Shown: one piece after another, positions 1 to 6,021 of the stretch
Layout of the letters: every line of letters starts with the position of its first letter
Numbering within the stretch: the stretch's first letter is position 1
Source: Desulfocapsa sp.
Lineage (GTDB): Bacteria; Desulfobacterota; Desulfobulbia; Desulfobulbales; Desulfocapsaceae
Length of the DNA: 6,128 nt
Direction of reading: 5' to 3'
Assembly (NCBI GenBank): GCA_029934915.1
Contig: JAOZLI010000163.1
Coordinates: forward strand, 1-6,128
The notes under the pieces: generated by a model
The model's input: only the letters and a program-made list of their open reading frames with translations
Told to the model about the DNA's origin: nothing
The model's database searches: none
Made by a program: the position numbers and the translations under genes

Positions 1-8
1 AAGTCCAT

Positions 9-28
9 CCATTTAGAAATGGTATACT
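9..28 (+). promoter_or_regulatory. Possible extended -10 promoter with overlapping inverted repeat, upstream of the RND gene
   Basis: TGGTATACT at 20-28 fits an extended -10 element (TGn followed by TATACT, 5 of 6 consensus bases). An inverted repeat, CCATTT (9-14) and AAATGG (17-22) around a 2-nt centre, overlaps its left side and could be an operator. Transcription would start near 34-35, almost on the ATG, giving a leaderless message. No clear -35 box can be assigned because the window begins at base 1. The gene might instead be transcribed from further upstream. Confidence 0.35.
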
Positions 29-34
29 AAACTA

Positions 35-2536
35 ATGTTAAAAACCTTTTCAAGCTATTACTATAAACTGGTTTTGAACCATCCTGCAATAACGTTACTT
101 CTTGTATCGATGGTGGTTGCTTTCTTTGGCTTCCATACACAATCCTTCAGGCTGGATGCCTCTGCCGATGCATTGATCCTCGAAAATGACAAGGCACTGG
201 AATATTACCGTTCCACTCGGGCCCTTTACGGATCAGACGATTTTTTGATTGTTACCTATTCTCCTGTTAAAGATATGTTCAGCGATGCGGTTCTTGCTGA
301 TCTCCATTCCCTGCGTGAGGAACTTGCGGCAATGGAGCATGTGAAATCAGTGACAAGTATCCTGGATGTGCCACTGGTCCAAAGCCCGCCCATCACACTT
401 GCTGAATTGGCTCAGGAAGTTCCTGCGTTAGAAAGCCCTGGTACTGACAGGGAACTGGCACGTAAGGAGCTCTTGTCCAGTCCCTTGTACAGTAATCTTA
501 TTATCAGTCTCGATGGAAAAACAACGGCACTGCAGGTTGTCTTTCATAGTGATAACGAAGGGCAACGCCTCCTAAAACAGCGTAATCAGCTGCGCGAGAA
601 ACGTTTGCAAAGTGATCTTAGCGAGCAGGAGAAAGAAGCACTGGCGCTGGTGTCACAGGAGTATGACGTGCACAGTGCCATGCTGCAGAATCAGCAGAAA
701 CTTGATATTGCCGAAATTCGAGGCATTATGGATCGTCACCGCAGCAATGCCGAGATGTATCTTGGCGGTGTCCCAATGATTTCGTCTGATTCCATGGGGT
801 ATATTCGGCATGATTTAACAACGTTTGGTCTTGGCGTACTCTCCTTTATGGTTCTGATTCTTGTTATAACATTTCGAAAAGCCCGCTGGGTGGTTCTGCC
901 CATTGTAACCTGTGTTGCTACCGGTATTATCACCATAGGTTTTCTTGGTCTGGTGAATTGGCCGGTCACCGTAGTTTCGTCAAACTTTGTGTCACTCCTG
1001 CTGATTATTACCCTGTCACTCACCATACATCTGATTGTACGGTATCGTGAACTGCAGGCTCAATCCTTGGAAATGAACCAGCAGGATCTGGTTAGAGAAA
1101 CTCTGCATAGTAAGGCAGCGCCTTGTTTTTACACGGTGATCACCACAATTGTAGCCTTTGGCTCTCTGCTGTTCAGTGGGATACGGCCAATTATTGATTT
1201 TGGCTGGATGATGTCCATTGGTATTGCTGTTGCTTTTCTCGTTGTCTTCACCCTCTTTCCTGCAGGGCTGATGTTTTTTACCCCGGGAACGGCGGCAAAT
1301 CATAATGACTGGACCGACAGGGTTACCGGATTACTGGCCAGATTGATTAAAACCCATGGTCTTACAGTGTTGCTGGTATCCTTTGTGCTAGCGATACTTA
1401 GTGGTCTGGGGATCAGCTATCTCAGTGTTGAAAATCGTTTTATTGATTATTTTAAATCTAAAACAGAGATTTATCGTGGTATGGAGCAAATCGATCGACA
1501 ACTTGGCGGGACTACACCCCTTGATGTTATTATTGATGCTCCTGCAGAATTTTTTGAAGTGGATGATGAGGATGAGGACTTTGACGATGACCTCTTTGCG
1601 GATGACTTTGGGGACGATACCGAAAATGATGCAGGTATCACGGGCAGCAGTTACTGGTTTAACACCTTTATAATGGATGATGTCTTTGAGATACATCGCT
1701 ATCTGGACAGTCTGTCTGAAACAGGTAAGGTCTTGTCCATCGCTACAGCAATGGAAATTTTAAGCCAGATGGATAAAGAGGTGGTTCTGGATAACTTTGC
1801 TCTGGCAGTGTTCTACAAAAAATTACCGATGGAAGTGAAAGAAGCATTGTTTGCCCCCTATATGTCGGAAGATGGTAATCAGCTCCGTTTTTCCATCCGG
1901 GTCTTTGAGTCAGACCCTTCATTGCAACGCGAAGCATTGCTGCAGGAGATTCGTCATACTCTGGTAACAGAGATGAATCTTGAAGAAGAACAGGTTCACT
2001 TAACTGGTATGCTGGTACTCTATAACAATATGCTGCAAAGTCTTTTTCGCTCTCAGATACTTACCATTGGCGCCGTTTTTCTGGCCATTATGGTGATGTT
2101 TAGCATCCTGTTTCACAGCGTAAAAATGGCACTGGTTGCAATTGTTCCCAATATTCTCGCTGCCAGTATGATGCTGGGCCTGATGGGATGGTTAAAAATC
2201 CCGTTGGATATGATGACGATCACCATCGCTGCCATCAGTATTGGCATTGCCGTGGATGATACCATCCATTATGTTCACCGGTTTACAGAGGAGTTCAGTA
2301 AAGATCAGAATTACTGGGAAGCTATAAAACGCAGTCACGCCACCATCGGTCGTGCCATGTACTACACAACGCTTACCATCACCCTGGGTTTTTCCATCCT
2401 GGCATTGTCAAGCTTTGTGCCCACCATTTATTTCGGATTATTAACAGGTTTTGCCATGTTGATTGCCTTGCTTGCAAACCTGACGCTGTTGCCATTACTT
2501 ATTGTACGACTGAAGCCGCCTGCTAAATATGTGTAA
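35..2536 (+). CDS. RND-superfamily exporter, MMPL type (COG1033-like), complete
   Basis: This is an 833-residue inner-membrane transporter with the duplicated RND plan. TM1 is at about 15-34, followed by a large periplasmic domain to about 257. TM2-6 lie between about 261 and 416, TM7 at about 441-463, a second periplasmic domain runs to about 670, and TM8-12 lie between about 675 and 826. The second half carries the TM10 Asp pair D741-D742 in A-V-D-D-T-I-H-Y, the presumed proton relay. The matching segment of the first half reads L-S-L-T-I-H-L (S328, L329), so the relay is one-sided. Residues 508-532 form a strongly acidic insert in the second periplasmic domain. MMPL proteins of this kind export lipids or other hydrophobic compounds, but the substrate here cannot be read from sequence. 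An in-frame TAG at 14-16 and no alternative start codon after it fix the ATG at 35 as the earliest start. No Shine-Dalgarno is visible. No membrane-fusion or outer-membrane partner lies downstream. Confidence 0.9.
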   Translation: MLKTFSSYYYKLVLNHPAITLLLVSMVVAFFGFHTQSFRLDASADALILENDKALEYYRSTRALYGSDDFLIVTYSPVKDMFSDAVLADLHSLREELAAMEHVKSVTSILDVPLVQSPPITLAELAQEVPALESPGTDRELARKELLSSPLYSNLIISLDGKTTALQVVFHSDNEGQRLLKQRNQLREKRLQSDLSEQEKEALALVSQEYDVHSAMLQNQQKLDIAEIRGIMDRHRSNAEMYLGGVPMISSDSMGYIRHDLTTFGLGVLSFMVLILVITFRKARWVVLPIVTCVATGIITIGFLGLVNWPVTVVSSNFVSLLLIITLSLTIHLIVRYRELQAQSLEMNQQDLVRETLHSKAAPCFYTVITTIVAFGSLLFSGIRPIIDFGWMMSIGIAVAFLVVFTLFPAGLMFFTPGTAANHNDWTDRVTGLLARLIKTHGLTVLLVSFVLAILSGLGISYLSVENRFIDYFKSKTEIYRGMEQIDRQLGGTTPLDVIIDAPAEFFEVDDEDEDFDDDLFADDFGDDTENDAGITGSSYWFNTFIMDDVFEIHRYLDSLSETGKVLSIATAMEILSQMDKEVVLDNFALAVFYKKLPMEVKEALFAPYMSEDGNQLRFSIRVFESDPSLQREALLQEIRHTLVTEMNLEEEQVHLTGMLVLYNNMLQSLFRSQILTIGAVFLAIMVMFSILFHSVKMALVAIVPNILAASMMLGLMGWLKIPLDMMTITIAAISIGIAVDDTIHYVHRFTEEFSKDQNYWEAIKRSHATIGRAMYYTTLTITLGFSILALSSFVPTIYFGLLTGFAMLIALLANLTLLPLLIVRLKPPAKYV

Positions 2537-2585
2537 GAAAAAATAATCACTGCCAAGAATCGTATTACGTTTACTGCTTTGGGCT

Positions 2586-2975
2586 TCACCCCCCTTCTTC
2601 AAGAGTATGCAGGTATTTGTTAAGATGATTTTGCTGTTCTTGAGAGATCTCTGCGAATTTCACCCCTATACCCTTGAATAATTGTTGGGGCGAGACATCT
2701 TCTAACATTTTCGATTTATAAACCCATTCTGGTATATTCTTCGGTTCAATATCGTTGGTCCATGTAACCACGCACCTTCCTTTAATCCATCCCTTTTTTT
2801 GAGGTAAATCAATCTCGATTAGAAAATGACGGCCTATTTCTAATAGCGTTTCCGTTACTAAGTAAAAACCGCCAGAGCTCAAATTACATACATAACCACA
2901 TGCAACACCTTTTTCTGTTACAAAAGTGGCCCTCAAATTACTTATGCACCGAGGACTCTTTCTACATTCCTTCAT
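2586..2975 (-). CDS. Single-domain PilZ protein (probable c-di-GMP receptor)
   Basis: This 129-residue soluble protein has the two PilZ signature motifs that hold cyclic di-GMP. They are R-x-x-x-R (R5-K-S-P-R9) near the N-terminus and N-x-S-x-x-G (N31-L-S-S-G-G36) at the first strand. The rest fits the six-stranded PilZ barrel: a middle segment K-G-R-C-V-V-T-W and a late segment G-I-G-V-K-F-A before a C-terminal helix. With both motifs intact, c-di-GMP binding is likely. The output is unknown because no enzymatic or membrane domain is attached. The length is typical of stand-alone PilZ adaptors. A purine-rich GAGAAG lies about 9 nt before the ATG on the minus strand and supports this start. 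The gene is convergent with the RND exporter, leaving a 49-bp gap, and divergent from the metal operon, so it is probably a single-gene unit. Nothing in the context ties it to flagella, pili or polysaccharide. Confidence 0.88.
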   Translation of the reverse strand: MKECRKSPRCISNLRATFVTEKGVACGYVCNLSSGGFYLVTETLLEIGRHFLIEIDLPQKKGWIKGRCVVTWTNDIEPKNIPEWVYKSKMLEDVSPQQLFKGIGVKFAEISQEQQNHLNKYLHTLEEGG

Positions 2976-3106
2976 AATACTATTCTTCTCCCTTTTTTAG
3001 TCGTTAAGATGCTGTTACTTTTTCCGTTCCTCAGGGATTGTTGAATGAGTCCTCAAGTACGGTTTGCTGTGGATTGATGCTTTGCTGCAACGGCGCCACT
3101 ACTTAT

Positions 3107-3129
3107 TAAATCACATTTGAAATGATTTA
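3107..3129. repeat. Short AT-rich inverted repeat in the divergent intergenic region
   Basis: TAAATCA (3107-3113) and TGATTTA (3123-3129) are exact reverse complements separated by 9 nt. Nested within them, CATTT (3114-3118) and AAATG (3120-3124) form a second small palindrome. The site lies about 45 bp upstream of the stronger palindrome near the ArsR-type gene. It could be an extra regulator site for either divergent gene, but repeats of this size arise by chance in AT-rich DNA. The rest of the 231-bp region (2976-3206) shows no ORF or clear minus-strand promoter. Confidence 0.25.
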
Positions 3130-3173
3130 TACAGTTCCTCTTGCTTTTTTAGTATCTGTAATTAATGTTTGAG

Positions 3174-3189
3174 CATATGATCATATGAT
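3174..3189 (+). promoter_or_regulatory. Putative ArsR-family operator overlapping the operon promoter
   Basis: CATATGATCATATG at 3174-3187 is a perfect 14-bp palindrome, and the same stretch to 3189 is a tandem duplication of CATATGAT. Each copy contains TATGAT (3176-3181 and 3184-3189), 5 of 6 bases of a -10 box. The upstream copy would place the transcription start near 3188 and leave room for the AGAGG ribosome-binding site at 3197-3201. No good -35 is visible. Cad/Smt-type repressors usually bind imperfect palindromes over their own promoter, so the position fits autoregulation. The site sits 20-33 bp before the ATG of the sensor gene. Confidence 0.6.
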
Positions 3190-3206
3190 TAAATATAGAG
3201 GTTCCT

Positions 3207-3572
3207 ATGCCAGTACAACAATCCGGCAATGATATTTGTGATTGCCGCTGTATCCATCAAAGTCGTGTTGCAACGGCCAAAGAAGATGCTTTGTCCGATG
3301 AGGAAAATCAGAATATGGCCCAGCTTTTTAAGGCCATGGGAGATGCCAATCGGCTGAAGCTCCTCTGGGCCCTTGAACGTGAAGAGATGTGTGTTTGTGA
3401 TATTGCAGCTTTTTTAGGTATCACAGAATCTGCAGTGAGTCACCAGCTTCGTATGTTACGACAGCTGAAACTCGTGAGTAATCGTCGGGAAGGGCCAGTG
3501 CTCTATTATCGTTTAAATGATCAGCACATGGGGCAGTTGATGAAAATTGCTCAGGAACATAGCAGAGAGTAA
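3207..3572 (+). CDS. ArsR/SmtB-family metal-sensing repressor, CadC-like
   Basis: This 121-residue winged-helix repressor is expected to block its own promoter until it binds a soft or borderline metal ion. The ArsR core begins at F41-K-A-M-G-D-A-N-R. The recognition helix is around T73-E-S-A-V-S-H-Q-L-R, and the wing follows at R93-R-E-G-P-V-L-Y-Y. Metal ligands align with S. aureus CadC at a constant offset of four residues, judged from memory of CadC. C11, C15, C62 and C64 match the Cd/Pb/Zn site (CadC C7, C11, C58, C60). D105, H107, H118 and E121 match the helix-5 zinc site (CadC D101, H103, H114, E117). An additional C13 and H17 lie in the N-terminal cluster. AGAGG at 3197-3201 sits 5 nt before the ATG. 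The gene is followed after 3 bp by the efflux permease, so both should be co-transcribed. Zn, Cd, Pb or Cu(I) are possible inducers; the residues favour the first three. Confidence 0.93.
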   Translation: MPVQQSGNDICDCRCIHQSRVATAKEDALSDEENQNMAQLFKAMGDANRLKLLWALEREEMCVCDIAAFLGITESAVSHQLRMLRQLKLVSNRREGPVLYYRLNDQHMGQLMKIAQEHSRE

Positions 3573-3575
3573 AAA

Positions 3576-4694
3576 ATGAAAGTTTTTCAATTTCTAACAG
3601 ATGCTGGCATTGCAAGTTGGGAACTTCTCGTTCAGTCAGCTCCTTACGTCCTTTTTGGGTTGCTGGTCGGCGGTTTGCTGAAGATATTCTTATCGGCTGA
3701 CTATGTTGCCAGGCATCTTGGCAAGGGGCGATTCAGTTCTGTGTTGAAGGCCTCCATTCTTGGAATTCCCATACCTCTTTGCTCCTGTGGGGTATTGCCC
3801 GCTGCTGCTTCATTGCGTAAGCAGGGAGCAAATAAAGGCGCCACTGCAGCTTTTTTAGTGTCTACGCCAGAATCGGGAGTGGATTCAATTTCTATTACCT
3901 ACGCACTTCTTGATCCGATCATGACAATAGCCAGGCCTGTTGCGGCATTTCTCTCAGCAATGGTTGCCGGTATAGGGATCAACCTCTTGCAAGCTCCGTC
4001 TCCTGAAAAAGAGCAGGGCAGCGCAATTTCACTTGCAACTGTATCTACATGTTCAGGAGAATGCGGTGACGGATGTACAGATGACCCTTTACCTATGGCA
4101 AGTGGTTTGCTGCAAAAATTGAAACAGGGGGTTCGTTTTGCTGTAACCGATATATGGGAAGATCTTGCAGGATGGTTTTTTTTAGGACTGATTGCAGCGG
4201 GGCTTATCACTGTCCTTATTCCAAATGAAGCCATTGCGGCATATCTCAGCGGAGGATTGTCCTCTATGTTGCTGATGCTTTGTCTTGGTATTCCATTGTA
4301 CATATGTGCAACAGCTTCCACACCTATTGCTGCAGCCTTTATTCTTAAGGGTGTAAGTCCCGGAACGGCTCTTGTTTTTCTTCTTGTGGGGCCAGCCACC
4401 AATGTGACATCGCTCTCTGTGTTGTATGGTCTTCTTGGTAAAAAAGCCACAGTTATTTACCTTGTAGCCATTGCTGGAGTGTCAGTGCTTTGCGGGTTGG
4501 CAGTGGATTATATCTATTTATTTCTTGGGGTCTCGGCTATGGCTGTGGTAAAAACGGGTGCTGAAATTTTGCCTGAGTCTGTATCACTTGTTGCGGCACT
4601 ACTTCTGTTGCTCTTTTCTATTAAACCTTTGGCTTCAGTACTTAAAGCCAAGCTTTTTAAAAATGAAGAAAGTTTCGACTGCTGTAGCCACTGA
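3576..4694 (+). CDS. SO_0444-type Cu/Zn efflux permease (DUF318/COG0701 family)
   Basis: This 372-residue inner-membrane permease is predicted to export divalent or soft metal ions from the cytoplasm. It has two hydrophobic halves, about 10-137 and 195-355. Each half carries a conserved membrane motif: P-L-C69-S-C71-G-V-L-P-A-A with downstream S-T-P-E-S-G, and I-C244-A-T-A-S-T-P-I-A-A-A with downstream G-P-A-T-N. The central hydrophilic loop has a C-x3-C-x3-C cluster (C159, C163, C167) beside acidic residues. The tail ends C369-C370-S-H372. These Cys sites fit the Cu/Zn branch of the family, represented by Shewanella SO_0444, which as I recall is also paired with an ArsR-type regulator. The related ArsP branch exports organoarsenicals, and I consider it less likely given the CadC-like partner. 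AGAGAG at 3564-3569, inside the end of the preceding gene, serves as ribosome-binding site 6 nt before ATG, suggesting translational coupling. No terminator follows; a new promoter starts 2 bp after the stop. Confidence 0.9.
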   Translation: MKVFQFLTDAGIASWELLVQSAPYVLFGLLVGGLLKIFLSADYVARHLGKGRFSSVLKASILGIPIPLCSCGVLPAAASLRKQGANKGATAAFLVSTPESGVDSISITYALLDPIMTIARPVAAFLSAMVAGIGINLLQAPSPEKEQGSAISLATVSTCSGECGDGCTDDPLPMASGLLQKLKQGVRFAVTDIWEDLAGWFFLGLIAAGLITVLIPNEAIAAYLSGGLSSMLLMLCLGIPLYICATASTPIAAAFILKGVSPGTALVFLLVGPATNVTSLSVLYGLLGKKATVIYLVAIAGVSVLCGLAVDYIYLFLGVSAMAVVKTGAEILPESVSLVAALLLLLFSIKPLASVLKAKLFKNEESFDCCSH

Positions 4695-4695
4695 C

Positions 4696-4725
4696 TTGCA
4701 ATTTTGTGAAATGATGTGCTATAGT
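4696..4725 (+). promoter_or_regulatory. Sigma70-type promoter for the DHH phosphoesterase gene
   Basis: TTGCAA (4696-4701, 4 of 6 to the -35 consensus) is followed after 18 bp by TATAGT (4720-4725, 5 of 6 to the -10 consensus). TGC directly precedes the -10 box, making it an extended -10. The predicted transcription start is near 4732. This puts the ATG at 4735 almost at the 5' end of the message and favours the downstream start at 4825, with a leader of about 90 nt. Confidence 0.6.
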
Positions 4726-4771
4726 TCCAGCTGAATGTTCTCAATTATTGATGGTGATGGTTGTTCAGGTA

Positions 4772-4790
4772 TTCTGAAGTTCTGTCAGAA
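4772..4790 (+). other. Small hairpin in the leader of the DHH gene
   Basis: TTCTGA (4772-4777) and TCAGAA (4785-4790) can pair as a 6-bp stem with a 7-nt loop. The hairpin lies inside the predicted leader, about 22 nt before the GGTGAG ribosome-binding site. It has no U-tract and is too short for a convincing terminator or riboswitch. It may only influence message stability, or it may be fortuitous. Confidence 0.25.
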
Positions 4791-4824
4791 GAGTAAAATA
4801 AAAGAGGATCGCGGTGAGTGTTTG

Positions 4825-5856
4825 ATGCCGCAGAAGCAGTACATGGCTAGAAAAAAGAAAGAAAAGTGTTGTCACGTAACGGCGAGTACCAGCGCCAAAA
4901 AACGTCTCGAAAGGTTTTGGTCCGTTTTTACTAAAGAAGATGACGTACTTATTTGTATAAATGCCGACCCCGATGCCCTAGCCTGTGCGCTAGCCATTAA
5001 ACGATTGCTGCGCTACCGGGTCAAGTCTATGGTCATCGCCCATCCCAACGAAATCAGGCGTTTGAATAATGTAGCTATGGTAGAGCGTTTAAAAATTCCT
5101 CTCGAACGTTTAGGGAATGTTAAGGTTAGGAATTTTGCAAAGAAAATTCTCGTCGATTCCCAACCCACCCACCTGCCGGTATTTGAACGGATTGAGTTCG
5201 ATGCTATCATTGATCATCATCCCCTGACGGGGAAATATGAGTCCACATTTGTTGATATCAGGCCTGAGTATGGAGCCTGTTCCACCATGCTCGGTGAGTA
5301 TCTGCGTGCAGGGAATATGAAACCTTCTGCTGCTCTGGCCACTGCTCTTTTTTATGCAATAAAAGTGGATACGCAGGATTTTTCTAAACATTCTGTGTTG
5401 GCTGATGGAATCTGTTTTCGCTATCTGTTTAATGTCGCTAATCGCAATCTGGTGAAGAAATTTGAACTTGCTGATCTCAGACGCTCAGAGCTTAAATATT
5501 TTAATGTTGCGTTGAGTGAATTAACGTATTCAAAGGGACGGTTTTACAGCCATCTTGGAAATGTGCGAAGTCCTGATATTCTCGTCAATATAGCCGATTT
5601 CTTAAACCATGTGGATAAGATCGACTGGGTGCTTGTTTCCGGAATTCATAAGGGGAAATTAGTGGTTATTTTTCGCTGTGATGGCTATCGTAAAAGTGCA
5701 GGAAAGCTGGCGGCACGAATATTTTCTGAGCTTGGTTCAGCTGGTGGGCATAAAGAGGCCGCTCGTGCTGAAGTTCCTCTGGATAATCTTTCCCTCGGGG
5801 ATAAAGAGTTTACGACTTCGGCTTTAAAGCGTATGGCAACAAGGCATATGAAATAA
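4825..5856 (+). CDS. DHH/DHHA1-family phosphoesterase (NrnA-like)
   Basis: From ATG 4825 the product is 343 residues, the usual size for NrnA-type proteins. These Mn-dependent enzymes degrade nanoRNA, linear or cyclic dinucleotides, or pAp. Motif I is N46-A-D48-P-D50-A-L, motif II is L-V-D111-S, motif III is I-I-D130-H131-H132-P, and motif IV is K-V-D182-T. The C-terminal DHHA1 substrate domain ends with G307-G308-H309-K-E-A-A. Motif I normally begins with His; here it is Asn46, while the remaining metal ligands are present. A Lys/Arg-rich tail (residues 8-14) and C15-C16-H17 precede the domain. GGTGAG at 4813-4818 lies 6 nt before this ATG. The frame is open from an ATG at 4735, but that codon lacks a ribosome-binding site and sits at the predicted transcription start. 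ATG 4843 is another possible start. The exact substrate cannot be told from sequence; an oligoribonuclease/pAp phosphatase role is the default. Confidence 0.87.
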   Translation: MPQKQYMARKKKEKCCHVTASTSAKKRLERFWSVFTKEDDVLICINADPDALACALAIKRLLRYRVKSMVIAHPNEIRRLNNVAMVERLKIPLERLGNVKVRNFAKKILVDSQPTHLPVFERIEFDAIIDHHPLTGKYESTFVDIRPEYGACSTMLGEYLRAGNMKPSAALATALFYAIKVDTQDFSKHSVLADGICFRYLFNVANRNLVKKFELADLRRSELKYFNVALSELTYSKGRFYSHLGNVRSPDILVNIADFLNHVDKIDWVLVSGIHKGKLVVIFRCDGYRKSAGKLAARIFSELGSAGGHKEAARAEVPLDNLSLGDKEFTTSALKRMATRHMK

Positions 5857-5857
5857 T

Positions 5858-5968
5858 TGTAACCGCTCACCGGCACGCCATCTTTACCCATTTTGGCCCG
5901 CTCACATATAACTGCATATGCTACGCAGCCCAAAATGGTCAAATATGGTGCACTGGTAAACGGTTACA
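5858..5968. repeat. Long imperfect inverted repeat (39-bp arms, 33-nt centre), MITE/REP-like candidate
   Basis: The arms 5858-5896 and 5930-5968 pair without gaps, with 30 of 39 Watson-Crick pairs. The outer 8 bp (TGTAACCG with CGGTTACA) and the inner 9 bp (CCATTTTGG with CCAAAATGG) are perfect. Seven of the nine mismatches are transitions. As RNA the minus strand would gain five G-U pairs and the plus strand two. The 33-nt centre holds a smaller stem, CATAT (5905-5909) with ATATG (5916-5920). There is no T-tract, so it does not look like an intrinsic terminator. Perfect outer ends resemble a small non-autonomous element, but I see no flanking target-site duplication. It begins 1 bp after the DHH stop codon and ends 53 bp before the next gene. 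Confidence 0.7.
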
Positions 5969-6021
5969 GAACTGAATTTATCATAAATCGCAGTTTCCGA
6001 ATAATTTACTATTGGTGAGTA

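Noticed and set aside
1388..1696. Open frames on the opposite strand and in another frame within the RND gene, including the acidic region
   Set aside because: They lie wholly inside a well-supported gene, have no ribosome-binding site or recognisable family, and result from the skewed GAT/GAC-rich codons.
2537..2585. Possible bidirectional terminator in the convergent gap between the RND and PilZ genes
   Set aside because: The only symmetry is CGTATTACG, which has a 1-nt centre and cannot form a hairpin, and there is no stem followed by a T-tract on either strand.
3899..4450. 183-codon minus-strand open frame inside the permease gene
   Set aside because: It is antisense to a clearly conserved permease, and the translation looks like reverse-complemented hydrophobic codons with no domain.
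3576..4694. Organoarsenical permease (ArsP) or arsenite exporter identity for the permease
   Set aside because: The adjacent sensor has CadC-type thiolate and His/Asp sites, no other ars genes are present, and the Cys-rich loop and tail fit the Cu/Zn branch better.
5914..5921. GCATATGC and other CATATG occurrences as additional copies of the ArsR-type operator
   Set aside because: They share only the 6-bp CATATG core, which is a common self-complementary word, and are not placed at a promoter.
5858..5968. The long inverted repeat as an intrinsic terminator for the DHH gene
   Set aside because: It lacks a U-tract after the stem and is much longer and more mismatched than typical rho-independent terminators.
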